A stretch of DNA of 64,000 bases from Tropicimonas marinistellae (GCF_001509585.1 NZ_LNCI01000009.1:124001-188000), one strand, 5' to 3'; numbered from the stretch's first letter, positions 36,953 to 45,989 are shown. The notes: generated by a model from the letters alone, not told the origin. Numbers and translations are program-made.

Positions 36953-37663
36953 TCATTCAGGCAGGGTGATGCGATAAAGGTGTAGCGCCAATCGCAGTTG
37001 CCCACCCGTCAGCGTTCCGCCGTCCGGCGAAATGCGTACAGGGGTATCTGCGTAAAAGGTCGTCGGCTGCGAGAGAATACCAGTACAATAGGATCCGACC
37101 GAAAGCCCCATACCGCTGCCGAAAGTCGCCCCAGCCCCGGCAACTCCAAGGCGCCAACTCGGCAGAGTTCCCTCCAATGCGCTTGTCACGCGGGCCGAAC
37201 ACGCGAACACCATTGCATTCGCGGGAATGGTGAGGTTCGTGTCCTGTCCATTTCCAGCGGTGAGCGTGTAATCAGCCCCCACGACATCGAAGCGGGAAGA
37301 CGAACCCGAGTTGTTTCCCGCGATCCATCCGGTCTGCCACTCACCGCTAACGAAGATCGCAGTACAGTGCTCGTCCTCAAGCCAGGCTCGCCATCCCGCC
37401 AGAGGTTGAACGAATATCCATCCGCCGTTCGACCCGATAGCGACCTTGCCGTCTTGGCCCAACCAGTCGTCGGTAGCACCCGCCGCCACGGCGTAGCAGT
37501 CGCCTCCGACAACGGCACCAGTTGGTGGCTCTGCAAGGCTTCGCGATTTGAGTCGCATTTGCGTTAAACCGTCTAGACGGATCAGCGCTTCGTTTACCGT
37601 CACATGTTTTTGTGCCTGAGCAGGCTGCAACAACGGAAGAGTCAAAGATGGGGTTTCACTCAT
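36953..37663 (-). CDS. GTA-associated DUF2793-like protein (possible receptor-binding or tip protein)
   Basis: A 236-residue protein whose N-terminus (PSLTLPLLQPAQAQKHVTVN, then EALIRLDGL) is the DUF2793 signature, found at the end of many alphaproteobacterial phage and GTA tail modules. The C-terminal half (from about residue 125) is a Ser/Gly/Thr-rich predicted beta domain with WRLGVAGAGATFGSGMGLSV and TTFYADTPVRISPDGG, like small capsid-decoration or fibre domains. Its start overlaps the g15 stop by 8 bases, so it is part of the GTA transcript. Host-surface binding is an inference. Confidence 0.75.
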   Translation of the reverse strand: MSETPSLTLPLLQPAQAQKHVTVNEALIRLDGLTQMRLKSRSLAEPPTGAVVGGDCYAVAAGATDDWLGQDGKVAIGSNGGWIFVQPLAGWRAWLEDEHCTAIFVSGEWQTGWIAGNNSGSSSRFDVVGADYTLTAGNGQDTNLTIPANAMVFACSARVTSALEGTLPSWRLGVAGAGATFGSGMGLSVGSYCTGILSQPTTFYADTPVRISPDGGTLTGGQLRLALHLYRITLPE

Positions 37664-40600
37664 CGATTTCTAAGCTCCTGAAAGCACCCGCACCAAAGCG
37701 GTTCGAGATTTGGGCGACCCGCACCGTGAAAACGCCGGTGCAACCGTCGGATTGGCGGTCAGCAAGCGCATAGGTCCAGGATGGTTCCGTGGTGACAGTT
37801 TCTCGCATCAACTCGCCGCCACAAATCACTTGAATCGCGTAGCGCTCGAACTCTTCCCCCAACGGGACCTCGAAGGTTTGCCAATTATCTCCGTCGATCC
37901 GAGTTCGCCGGATCCATTCGAAGCGAATGACGTCCCCGTCCGAAACGCTTTTGAGGTGAGCCGGCGCATAGGGCCTTAGCCCGACCCCGTCGAATGCGGC
38001 GACGGTATGGGTGTATGATGTGTGGTCAAATGACCTTGACGAAGGACCTATGCGATAGTGCCGTTCAAGTCCGCGGGTCGCCTCGAGCATTTCGATCTGT
38101 TGTGGCGCACCGTCCAGAAGGACGACAATACTCCCGGCGGGCCAGACATCTGGGACCACGCCATCAGTCCCCGCCTGGCCGCGCAACCGTCCACTAATCT
38201 CGTAGGTGTCGGTATCGACAAGTTCCGCTTTCGAAAACTGGAAGACTTCCCAGTCCCCACCAACCTCACTCCCAATTGCGGCAGCGTTCGCACCGTTCAA
38301 CATCGTTTCTTCAGTTACGGCCGATATATACCCAGAACCAAATCGAATCCGTAGCGGTGCACCGCGGTCTATGACACCCGGATCAGCCTTCGGCAGCGCG
38401 GTTTCGGTAACTCCAATCGTCGACCGAGAGTCAACGATACGGTTAAGCTCGTACCCGTCGTCTTCAGGCGAGGAATAGACGGCAATACTGCCCGGCCACG
38501 GGCGTGCAGTCACGGCCACATAAGGGGCCGCTGGTTGCTCGGTACCGGACAAAAGCGGAAGATCCATCAACACCGAGTAGGTAGGCATTGGTGCCAGATA
38601 AGGCTTGATTCGCAGATCATCTGAAATATCGGGCGCTGGCCGGTAAACCCCAGGTTCTATCCTCGAACCTGCGATTTTCAGAGTGTCGCCGGTGTCGACA
38701 CGATCAACCCGAAAACGTGAAACCGCGTTGTTGTGCTGTATACCGACGACGTCGCCAGCCACGACATCTCGACGGGATGGAGGAAGAGCGGCGTGGATAG
38801 TATCTCTTGCGACACGCGACTCAGCCAACCATCGCTCTGCAACCTTCTGGCCTTCAGCCGACGTGAGCGACATTTCCAGTTCGGCGGCCGACACGACAGG
38901 GCTCGTTTCATCGGGGAAAATCGCCTCGGATGAACGTGTCTCGAAATCTCCGTCGGCTAGAACGTGGTTCAACCGGATCCGACCGGCCATTTCAGCGTCC
39001 GGAGCGCGATTCTCCTCAACAAGCCCGCCAAGTTCCGACGTCACGGCAAGTAGTGAAGTATCTATCGCGGAGTCGACAGTTCCATCGCGGGAATGAAAGT
39101 GTAAAATGCCCTCTCGCTCGCTCGCATCGAAACCATGCGCAAGCATCAATGGTTGCAAGGCCGAACGCGCGTCAGAAACCTCTCTGACCGCGTAGCCACG
39201 AACCAACCCGTTCAACCCCTCCACGTCCACATCCAAGACACCTGACCGCACGCAAATGTCTGCAACGACAGCAGCGAGAGATTCAGATGTCGTCCGGCCG
39301 TTTAGCCAATGGCCGGTCACGTAGTTTTCGCCATCTCCCCAGATGGCATCGTTCGCCGGAAAGCTTGGATAGGGGCGGGCATCCCACGCCCAAACATGTG
39401 CCCGGCCCATATCGATCATTTGGCCGCTATACACGGACGACGCAGGATTGTTTTGCGGATCACTCCAAAACGAATGCAGCGCCCGGAGGTACTGCGCCTG
39501 TATCAAATCGTCCCGTGTGCCTGACGAGAAATATGGCAGGCTCGATTCTGACGACTTGGGATCCAGGAATTTGTTGGGTTGGTTGGTCCCCTTGTCGATC
39601 GCCGAGCATCCCAACTCGGTAAACCAAATCGGTTTGCTTTCCGGCACCCACGCAGTCGACGCCGGCTGCCGCACACCGGCGATCCTCTCGTGGTGCGCGT
39701 GTTTCCACCAGTTCAGAATGTCCTTGTAGCGGAACACCCACGGCTCGCCATGGGTACCGTCTCCAATGGGAAGGCGCTCTTGGGAGTCTCGTCCGTCCTG
39801 ATCGGCGTAGTACCAATCGTACCCTTCGCCACCCGCTACATTGCTCTTTAAGTAGTCAATGTCGTAGATCGACTTCCAATCTGCGTCAGCATGATCAGGT
39901 CCATCACGCCAATCAGACAGCGGCATGTAGTTGTCAATACCAACAAAATCGATATCCGAATGTGCCCAGAGAGGATCGAGGTGGAAAAAAACATCACCCG
40001 ATCCGTCTTGCGGATGATAGCCGAAGTACTCGCTCCAATCCGCTCCATAGCCGATCTTGGTATCCGCACCAAGGATCGCGCGAACATCCTCTGCTAAAGC
40101 CACTAGCTCCGCCACCGCGGGAAACGAGTCATCCGCACCGCGGATTTGCGTCAGACTCCGCATTTCGGAGCCGATGCAAAATGCGTCCACACCTCCGGCC
40201 GCCGCGCAAAGATGCGCGTAGTGCAGAATGAACCTACGATACGTCCAACCATCCGATCCGCTAAAGCCGACAGTATTTTCGACCCCGGTGAATTCTGCGA
40301 CTTCGGCGTTCCCGAAGAACGCAGCAACTTCGGTTTCGGCCACCTCGGTTCCGTCCGGGCTTCCACCCAATCCTGGTGCCAGAGATGTGGTGATCCTACC
40401 GCGCCACGGAAGCGCGGATTGGCCCACGTTTCCAGTCCATGGATCTGGAAGCGTATTGTCGGCCAATTGGTCCATCAAGATGAACGGATAGAAAGTTATA
40501 GACTTGCCAGCCTCTCGCAGCGCCTTGATCGCTTCGACAACGGACTGATCCGTCGGTGTACCGCCGTAGATTGGGCGTCCGTCGACAACGGGGACACTTT

Positions 40601-41579
40601 CGGCGCCGGTACGGTCCAGTCCGCCTACGCTCCATGCCATGCGATTCCCGTCTGGCTCGTGCTTTTCGACCTTGGGTTTCAGGGAGCACGAACCGCATCG
40701 CAAATCGTCGCCAAACCAGGAAACGACCAACGAAACAGCCTCACATCTCGGGAGCTCTTCGTTCAGTTGCTCTAGCGATGTGGCGAAGTCTGTCAGTCCA
40801 CTCGGCGAGTTGACGTTGGCAGACGCGACCCACCCGTATCCGTTATCGTATTCCACAGGAGTCGTTGCGAGCGCGTATTCACCTGTACCTGGAATCAACG
40901 CGACAGCACCAATCAACGAAGAAAGACTCGTCGCACCCTCGGGGACATTCCCAGGATCACACGCACGAATAACCTCGAACGAAAACTGAGGAACACGGTT
41001 GCCGTATCGCGCTAGTCCCAGATCTTCGAAAACGACATAGGCAATTCCGCGATACGCGGGCACGTTTCCCGTACCTTCAACAGCTTCCATCTTGGGGTCC
41101 GGCATCTGGTCCGCCGTCCCGGTATAGATGCGCATGTTGAGATCTTGCGGCTCAACCTCGATACCGTCCGCCCATACTCGACCAAGGCGCAAGATCTCGC
41201 CTTCACAAAGCGCAACGGCAATACTGACCGAGTAGCTGTAAGTTGTGGTCGTCGTCCCGCCACCACCACCTTTGCCACCCTGCGTCCGGTTTTTTTTCTT
41301 TTCAAGGAACTTGGACGACCAGATCACTTGCCCGCCAAGGCGCATGCGACCGTAGACTTGGCCAATTGCGGTCCCTTCGCTTGCTCCCGTCAGACGAAAG
41401 CGTTCCAGGCGTCCTGTCTCGACGACTTCGCTGCCACCCCCCAGCAAACGCTGATCGACGACGCGCCCGAGCGTCGCGCCAATCGCACGTCCGATAACCG
41501 CCGTGGTTATCCCGAAGGCGGATCCACCAAATGCACCACCGACAGCCGCACCTGCTGCACCGAGTATAAGGGTCGCCAT
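37656..41579 (-). CDS. GTA hub/megatron protein with TIM-barrel-like domain (g15)
   Basis: This 1307-residue baseplate protein is the largest of the GTA and corresponds to RcGTA g15. The Gly/Ala-rich N-terminus (AAVGGAFGGSAFG) and the early hub domain with KKKNRTQGGKGGGGG are followed by a TIM-barrel-like domain at roughly 220-700. There, CIGSEMRSL and WFTELGCSAID each supply a Glu in positions reminiscent of glycoside hydrolases. The rest resembles phage tail tip attachment domains, ending in fibronectin-like strands (IRFEWIRRTRIDGDNWQTF). I use the ATG at 41579, which overlaps the g14 stop by one base (TGATG); a GTG lies one codon earlier. Confidence 0.9.
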   Translation of the reverse strand: MATLILGAAGAAVGGAFGGSAFGITTAVIGRAIGATLGRVVDQRLLGGGSEVVETGRLERFRLTGASEGTAIGQVYGRMRLGGQVIWSSKFLEKKKNRTQGGKGGGGGTTTTTYSYSVSIAVALCEGEILRLGRVWADGIEVEPQDLNMRIYTGTADQMPDPKMEAVEGTGNVPAYRGIAYVVFEDLGLARYGNRVPQFSFEVIRACDPGNVPEGATSLSSLIGAVALIPGTGEYALATTPVEYDNGYGWVASANVNSPSGLTDFATSLEQLNEELPRCEAVSLVVSWFGDDLRCGSCSLKPKVEKHEPDGNRMAWSVGGLDRTGAESVPVVDGRPIYGGTPTDQSVVEAIKALREAGKSITFYPFILMDQLADNTLPDPWTGNVGQSALPWRGRITTSLAPGLGGSPDGTEVAETEVAAFFGNAEVAEFTGVENTVGFSGSDGWTYRRFILHYAHLCAAAGGVDAFCIGSEMRSLTQIRGADDSFPAVAELVALAEDVRAILGADTKIGYGADWSEYFGYHPQDGSGDVFFHLDPLWAHSDIDFVGIDNYMPLSDWRDGPDHADADWKSIYDIDYLKSNVAGGEGYDWYYADQDGRDSQERLPIGDGTHGEPWVFRYKDILNWWKHAHHERIAGVRQPASTAWVPESKPIWFTELGCSAIDKGTNQPNKFLDPKSSESSLPYFSSGTRDDLIQAQYLRALHSFWSDPQNNPASSVYSGQMIDMGRAHVWAWDARPYPSFPANDAIWGDGENYVTGHWLNGRTTSESLAAVVADICVRSGVLDVDVEGLNGLVRGYAVREVSDARSALQPLMLAHGFDASEREGILHFHSRDGTVDSAIDTSLLAVTSELGGLVEENRAPDAEMAGRIRLNHVLADGDFETRSSEAIFPDETSPVVSAAELEMSLTSAEGQKVAERWLAESRVARDTIHAALPPSRRDVVAGDVVGIQHNNAVSRFRVDRVDTGDTLKIAGSRIEPGVYRPAPDISDDLRIKPYLAPMPTYSVLMDLPLLSGTEQPAAPYVAVTARPWPGSIAVYSSPEDDGYELNRIVDSRSTIGVTETALPKADPGVIDRGAPLRIRFGSGYISAVTEETMLNGANAAAIGSEVGGDWEVFQFSKAELVDTDTYEISGRLRGQAGTDGVVPDVWPAGSIVVLLDGAPQQIEMLEATRGLERHYRIGPSSRSFDHTSYTHTVAAFDGVGLRPYAPAHLKSVSDGDVIRFEWIRRTRIDGDNWQTFEVPLGEEFERYAIQVICGGELMRETVTTEPSWTYALADRQSDGCTGVFTVRVAQISNRFGAGAFRSLEIDE

Positions 41580-42058
41580 CACCGAACTCCTTTCGGGAAT
41601 GCGAAACGTGCAACGATCCGTCGTTGCCAGGCTTGTGTCAGCGCGCTTTCGACCACTCGATGCCCGCTATATGCATGAATGAAACTCGGGCATGCGTTCC
41701 GTTCGGCCGCAATTCCCAGATGTTTCGCAACGGCACCTTTGCGCATGCGAAACAGCACGACCTCGCCCGGTGCGGGCATGCCGGCCATTTCGACTTCCGA
41801 TAGATGTCTGCCTGCGGCCTGCCACAGCCGCTCCTCTCCAGCCGCCTCCATCCAGTCCGGAGTGTAGGTCGGCACCAACTCGGGCTCGCCGCCGAAAAGC
41901 TCCCGCCAAATGCCACGCACAAGCCCCAGACAATCAGCCCCGGCTCCGCGCACGGACGCCTGATGGCAATAGGGCGTGCCAATCCATTTGCGTGCGATCT
42001 CAACGACCAACTGGTTTTTGACTGGTGGCAAATGGTCCGTCGCAACAACCTCACCCAT
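41579..42058 (-). CDS. GTA NlpC/P60 peptidoglycan peptidase (g14)
   Basis: This cell-wall peptidase is carried at the tail tip to help the particle cross the recipient's peptidoglycan. The NlpC/P60 catalytic Cys is in GAGADCLGLVRGIW (near residue 44) and the His is in AKHLGIAAE. Length is 159 residues from the ATG at 42058, chosen because GGAGG sits at good spacing before it; a further ATG at 42082 would deepen the overlap with g13. It matches RcGTA g14 in size and position. Confidence 0.92.
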   Translation of the reverse strand: MGEVVATDHLPPVKNQLVVEIARKWIGTPYCHQASVRGAGADCLGLVRGIWRELFGGEPELVPTYTPDWMEAAGEERLWQAAGRHLSEVEMAGMPAPGEVVLFRMRKGAVAKHLGIAAERNACPSFIHAYSGHRVVESALTQAWQRRIVARFAFPKGVR

Positions 42059-42950
42059 TGCGGCTTCCTCCGTCGTTGTCATCGGCCTTTGTGGGATAGG
42101 CGGTTAGCCAGTCAGCTCCCGGGATGTCAGGGAAACCGCGAAAATTCAGAATGTTATCGAACTTCTTCGCGCATGTATCGGCACGCTTGTCGCACCCTGG
42201 CTCCAACCGGATCGTGTCGCCAGCGGATAGCTTTGATCGAAGTTCCTGCCACAGCTCGAGGTTACGCGTCGCACCATCAATCTGATCACGCTTTATCAGT
42301 GCGACAGTTCCTGCCGCCATTCCATCAGCTACGACGATCCGTCCACGGTTGTACCACCCCTCAGCTCTGATACCATCGTCAGGCACTTGCACAACAATCC
42401 GTTCTACAACTGCCAGGACCTCCGTCTCTTGCGCGAAACCGGACGAATCCAGGTCGAACTGACAACGACTATCGCCAAGCACCGCCGAACAAACTGATTG
42501 GTACACATGACCCTGCGGTTGGTTCAGATCCTCGGTCAAACCGCGCAACTCGGACCTGAATGCGTCCCCCGATCGCGTGATCTCTCCGAGTGATCCTTTG
42601 AACTGTACGAGCCGCTGAGTTGGATCGTGCCAATTCACCAACCAGGACGTGACGTCCGCGCCATCGTACTTTCCGGCTTCGATATCCTCTTCTGAAATCG
42701 CTGCCGCGCTCAGCGCGCCTGCCGCCTCGGAGTTATCGACAGCGAGACCGGTGGTTTGCTCAAGCGCCGAGGCCGTGAAGCCGGAAGAGGCTGCAAAAAG
42801 CGTACCATCGAACTCCACGTCCACATCGTGATCGGTGAACCCCAGGGTCATCCCGTCCTTGCGCACCACTCGCCAGCATCGGCAAACCGTGGTGCTCCCT
42901 TCGCCCAGATGGGACAGTAGCGCCTGCCCGGATGCACTGAATTTGGCCAT
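42051..42950 (-). CDS. GTA baseplate hub protein, DUF2163 (g13)
   Basis: A 299-residue hub protein of the DUF2163 / phage BR0599 family. LGFTDHDVDVEFDGTLFAAS at about 36-55 is the family hallmark. The cysteines in CSAVLGDSRCQF and CDKRADTCAKKF are the ones that bind an iron-sulfur cluster in the R. capsulatus GTA particle structure. It has a one-base TGATG overlap with g12. It forms the baseplate hub between the distal tail protein and the megatron. Confidence 0.93.
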   Translation of the reverse strand: MAKFSASGQALLSHLGEGSTTVCRCWRVVRKDGMTLGFTDHDVDVEFDGTLFAASSGFTASALEQTTGLAVDNSEAAGALSAAAISEEDIEAGKYDGADVTSWLVNWHDPTQRLVQFKGSLGEITRSGDAFRSELRGLTEDLNQPQGHVYQSVCSAVLGDSRCQFDLDSSGFAQETEVLAVVERIVVQVPDDGIRAEGWYNRGRIVVADGMAAGTVALIKRDQIDGATRNLELWQELRSKLSAGDTIRLEPGCDKRADTCAKKFDNILNFRGFPDIPGADWLTAYPTKADDNDGGSRNG

Positions 42951-43582
42951 CAGACGCGCACCTCCAGAACGGGAACATCGGGGATTTCGCCCGCTTCGAA
43001 GGCAACCGCGGAAATGCTGATGGCATCCGTGTCGAACCGAACGGGCACGTCGAATTCATAGCCAGCCGTGACCGCAATCCCCGCAGACGGAGCCGAAGCA
43101 AGGGACACGAGTCCGGTTGTCGGATCAACTTCCCAATCCGAGCCTTCGGACAGCACGGCACCGTCTACTGCGACCGCAACCGTGTTAGCGACAGGTTTTC
43201 GGATCGGGCGGGAATACTCATGGTTTCCAGACGAATACAGCCGACACAACTGGAACTCGGTCGTGCTGCCGTCCCCAGTGCCAATACGTTGATCCTGCGC
43301 GCCAATCGCCTGCGATGGCAGGCATGACTTGTAATCCGCCCAGTCTTTCCAGCGGAACCCGTAGAGTTGTCCTCGCCGGGCTTCGAAGAAGGCGATCAAC
43401 GCCTGCAAATCGTCCAGCGAGCGCACGCCAACGCCGGCATCGTACCGGCGGCGAGAGTGCTCCCAAGGCGTGTTGCGTTCTTCGAAACCGTTCGCAAGCG
43501 TCACAATCTCCGTACGACGCTCCGGCCCGCCCACCGAGCCAAAGCTCAAGGCAGCCGGAAACCTGACTTCGTGAAAGCCCAT
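42950..43582 (-). CDS. GTA distal tail protein, DUF2460 (g12)
   Basis: A 210-residue protein of the DUF2460 / TIGR02217 family. The N-terminus MGFHEVRFPAALSFGSVGGP and RGQLYGFRWKDWADYKS at about 70-86 are signature segments. In the GTA particle it caps the tail tube and connects it to the hub. It overlaps g13 by one base and lies 21 bases after g11. Confidence 0.93.
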   Translation of the reverse strand: MGFHEVRFPAALSFGSVGGPERRTEIVTLANGFEERNTPWEHSRRRYDAGVGVRSLDDLQALIAFFEARRGQLYGFRWKDWADYKSCLPSQAIGAQDQRIGTGDGSTTEFQLCRLYSSGNHEYSRPIRKPVANTVAVAVDGAVLSEGSDWEVDPTTGLVSLASAPSAGIAVTAGYEFDVPVRFDTDAISISAVAFEAGEIPDVPVLEVRV

Positions 43583-43603
43583 GTCCGATACTCCTGCGTT
43601 GCA

Positions 43604-44266
43604 CTACCGATTGCGTTGCCCGCGTCCGAGCGCGCGTCCAACCTGCGCGGCGATCTGCGTCTGGCTCTTTCGAAAGCCCTCTGCGTCAGGCGTGCTGATG
43701 TTCATGACGACCTGGATCGGTCTGGACGCAGCACCTTCAGCACGTACGCCCAACGATCCGTCGGCGCCCCGCGTCAGCGGCATGATTGCTTCGGGCCCCG
43801 CTTCGCCCATCAACCCGGTCCCATTTCGCATTGGGAACGTCGTCGGACTCGCGACAACGCCACCCTTGGCGAACGGCATCACGCGCCCCTGGCTGAAACT
43901 CGCACCGTTGGAAAAGGCCGCGGCACCGAGGCCGGCTATGCCACTGGCGATCATGTCGCCCACCTGGCTTGTGACCGGCTTGACCGCAGCAGAATATGTC
44001 GCGTTCACAATCGATTGCGCGACGGTTTTCAGCGCGTCAGAAGCCTTCATACTGTCAAACGTCAACCCGTCGAAGGCACGCCTCAACCCGCCACCGATTG
44101 TCGTCGAAAGTGAGCCAACGCTAGCGCTTGTTCGGGTGATGCTCTCCTGCATTTTCCGAAGCTCACTGTCAAAGATCGCCACAAGCGACCCCGCGCCATC
44201 CAAATTCGTTTCCAGGGCCTCGATCTGTGCATCGAGTGCCTCCACATCATCCGGGTCGAGCGCCAT
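43604..44266 (-). CDS. GTA tape measure protein (g11)
   Basis: At 220 residues this is very short for a tape measure, and it matches the short tail of the GTA particle. An N-terminal coiled-coil region (VEALDAQIEALETNLDGAGS) leads to a Gly/Ala-rich hydrophobic middle (VGDMIASGIAGLGAAAFSNG) and a C-terminal region with GLMGEAGPEAIMPLTRGADG, a motif common at tape-measure C-termini. The ATG at 44266 has a GAAAGGGGG site upstream and overlaps the g10.1 end by 20 bases. Confidence 0.9.
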   Translation of the reverse strand: MALDPDDVEALDAQIEALETNLDGAGSLVAIFDSELRKMQESITRTSASVGSLSTTIGGGLRRAFDGLTFDSMKASDALKTVAQSIVNATYSAAVKPVTSQVGDMIASGIAGLGAAAFSNGASFSQGRVMPFAKGGVVASPTTFPMRNGTGLMGEAGPEAIMPLTRGADGSLGVRAEGAASRPIQVVMNISTPDAEGFRKSQTQIAAQVGRALGRGQRNR

Positions 44267-44453
44267 GGCTGCCCCCTTTCTCAATATCGGGATAGGCGCG
44301 CGCGAGCTCCTCGAGCCGCGCACGCGTAATCGGTGCCTGGGTCGTTTCCATTCCCAGCATCACCAACAATTCCACAGGGGTCAGTCGCCAGAATACTTCT
44401 GGGGCGAGCCCGAGTTGGCATAACCCCAACCGCATTAAGCCAGCCCAATCCAT
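44247..44453 (-). CDS. GTA tail assembly chaperone-like protein (g10.1)
   Basis: A 68-residue protein of the DUF2376 type: MDWAGLMRLGLCQLGLAPEV, then FWRLTPVELLVMLG. It sits between g10 and the tape measure, exactly where tailed phages carry their second tail-assembly chaperone. It starts four bases after the g10 stop and has no ribosome-binding site of its own beyond the g10 tail, so translation is probably coupled. Confidence 0.85.
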   Translation of the reverse strand: MDWAGLMRLGLCQLGLAPEVFWRLTPVELLVMLGMETTQAPITRARLEELARAYPDIEKGGSHGARPG

Positions 44454-44457
44454 CGGC

Positions 44458-44781
44458 TTATCGGGCACTGTCGGGCAGAGAGAAGGCCCGGCCGAGCAAC
44501 TGCGCTGCCACCTTGGCCGCTTCCGCCGGTCCATCACCAATCTCTGTTGTCCGAAGGTCTTCCGTGCGCCCGGTCCAACCGCCGCCGCGCAACCCAGCGA
44601 CAATCAGAGCGAGCACGTCACGCGCCGAAAAGCGCCCGGCCTCGAATCGTTCCACGAGGTCGATCAGCGATCCCTCCGAAAGCGTGTCCTCCAGTTCGGC
44701 CAACGCCCCAAGCGTCAGCTTGCATTGATACGGAACGCCATCGAGGGTCAGCGACACTTCCCCGGTCCAAGGGTTTGCCAT
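44458..44781 (-). CDS. GTA tail assembly chaperone (g10)
   Basis: A 107-residue protein of the GTA gp10 family. The beta-hairpin start (WTGEVSLTLDGVPYQCKLTL) and helical remainder (LAELEDTLSEGSLIDLVERF) fit it. It lies three bases after g9. Together with g10.1 it occupies the place of the chaperones that load the tape measure before tail tube polymerisation. Confidence 0.88.
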   Translation of the reverse strand: MANPWTGEVSLTLDGVPYQCKLTLGALAELEDTLSEGSLIDLVERFEAGRFSARDVLALIVAGLRGGGWTGRTEDLRTTEIGDGPAEAAKVAAQLLGRAFSLPDSAR

Positions 44782-44784
44782 CGC

Positions 44785-45198
44785 CTACAGCGCCGAGAAC
44801 AGAAGCGGACCGGCCGACGCCAGGGACATCTCGTATGTCGCCTCGCCGTCGTGGCTGCCGGAATACTCCAAGGTTGTAATCTGGAACGCGCCCTCAACCG
44901 TCCCAAAGTCCGGGATCACGACCTGGAAGACAGGCGTCTCTGCCGAAAAGAAAGCAGACCGTGCCCTTTCGTCGGTCTCTTCGTCCTTGAAGACACCGGA
45001 TCCGCTGATGGACGCACTCCGCATTCCGGCACCCGACATCAGCTCGCGCCATCCGCCCTGGCTCTCCAGACTCGTCACATCAATCGTGTCGGCGTTGAAA
45101 CTGATCCGCGTCGCTCGCAGGCCCGCGGCCGTCTGGAACTCGCCGCTGCCTGTCATGTCGATCTTGACTAGAAGGTCTTTGCCCGCCTGTGCACTCAT
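44785..45198 (-). CDS. GTA major tail (tube) protein (g9)
   Basis: A 137-residue tail tube protein of the TP901-1 major tail family. SAQAGKDLLVKIDMTGSGEF at the N-terminus, then VTSLESQGGWRELMSGAGMR and ITTLEYSGSHDGEATYEMSL, are the conserved stretches. Hexameric rings of this protein stack to form the tube. Confidence 0.93.
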   Translation of the reverse strand: MSAQAGKDLLVKIDMTGSGEFQTAAGLRATRISFNADTIDVTSLESQGGWRELMSGAGMRSASISGSGVFKDEETDERARSAFFSAETPVFQVVIPDFGTVEGAFQITTLEYSGSHDGEATYEMSLASAGPLLFSAL

Positions 45199-45234
45199 GG
45201 CCGATCTCCGCTATCCCGTGATTTCCGTTGAAAC

Positions 45235-45645
45235 TCAATCATCCTCGACCAGCGCCTCGAAACGCAGATCAATGCGCCGCTTGGTGCCAGCACCAACGCG
45301 CTGTGCGGTCGCTTTCAAGAACCGCATCTGAACGATACGGCCGCGCCCGAGAGTTGGCGCGGCACCATGCAGGGCGTCGGAAACGGCAACGGCCACATCC
45401 TTCGCCGCTAGGAATCCGCCACTCTCCGCCACGACACTCACCGTGAACCGATGTTTGGCACCCTCGCCCGTCTTGTCGCCCGCCGGCGTGACCGTCTCCG
45501 GGCCGAGGCTGATGTAGAGGGCGGGGACAGCTCCGGTCGGCACGGCGTCGTAGATTTCCGCGTCGACGAGCCCGGAAAGGGTGCTGTCTGCTTGAAGGTG
45601 CTGGTATATCGCCGATTGTAGCGCCGCCGCCGTTCCGTAGCTCAT
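45235..45645 (-). CDS. GTA tail terminator-like protein, DUF3168 (g8)
   Basis: A 136-residue DUF3168 protein: MSYGTAAALQSAIYQHLQAD, then PALYISLGPETVTPAGDKTG. In the GTA particle this product forms the ring that ends the tail tube at the head side. Its ATG overlaps the g7 stop as ATGA, and AGGAGG precedes it, which fixes the start at 45645 rather than further upstream. Confidence 0.9.
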   Translation of the reverse strand: MSYGTAAALQSAIYQHLQADSTLSGLVDAEIYDAVPTGAVPALYISLGPETVTPAGDKTGEGAKHRFTVSVVAESGGFLAAKDVAVAVSDALHGAAPTLGRGRIVQMRFLKATAQRVGAGTKRRIDLRFEALVEDD

Positions 45646-45989
45646 GCCGAAACCTCCTCTTCCCTCGTGAAGCAGGTCAGGTAGCGGCCGCGCACGTCCG
45701 CATCGGCGACAGCCAGTATCCGGAATACACGGCTCCCCTCCCGGAAACGCTGATCGGCCTTCGGCCGACTCGCCGCACCGGGCGGTGCAGAACGAACCGT
45801 GATACGGTACGGCACCGTCGAAAGCGTGAGGAATTCCTCCTCGGTCTCCTTGCCCGTGCCAGCCTTGACCTCTGCCCAAAGCGTGCCGAGAACAGACCAG
45901 GACTCGACAAAGCCGCCCGCGCCGTCAGGCACCCGCTCCAGCGCCTCGAGCGTCAGCTTGCGCGTTAGTTCCGGCTGCGCGGTGCTCAT
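45642..45989 (-). CDS. GTA head closure protein (g7)
   Basis: A 115-residue head-tail joining protein. MSTAQPELTRKLTLEALERV and FREGSRVFRILAVADADVRG are characteristic of the phage head closure family. The ATG at 45989 forms an ATGA overlap with the g6 stop. It is positioned between the adaptor and the tail terminator genes. Confidence 0.88.
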   Translation of the reverse strand: MSTAQPELTRKLTLEALERVPDGAGGFVESWSVLGTLWAEVKAGTGKETEEEFLTLSTVPYRITVRSAPPGAASRPKADQRFREGSRVFRILAVADADVRGRYLTCFTREEEVSA

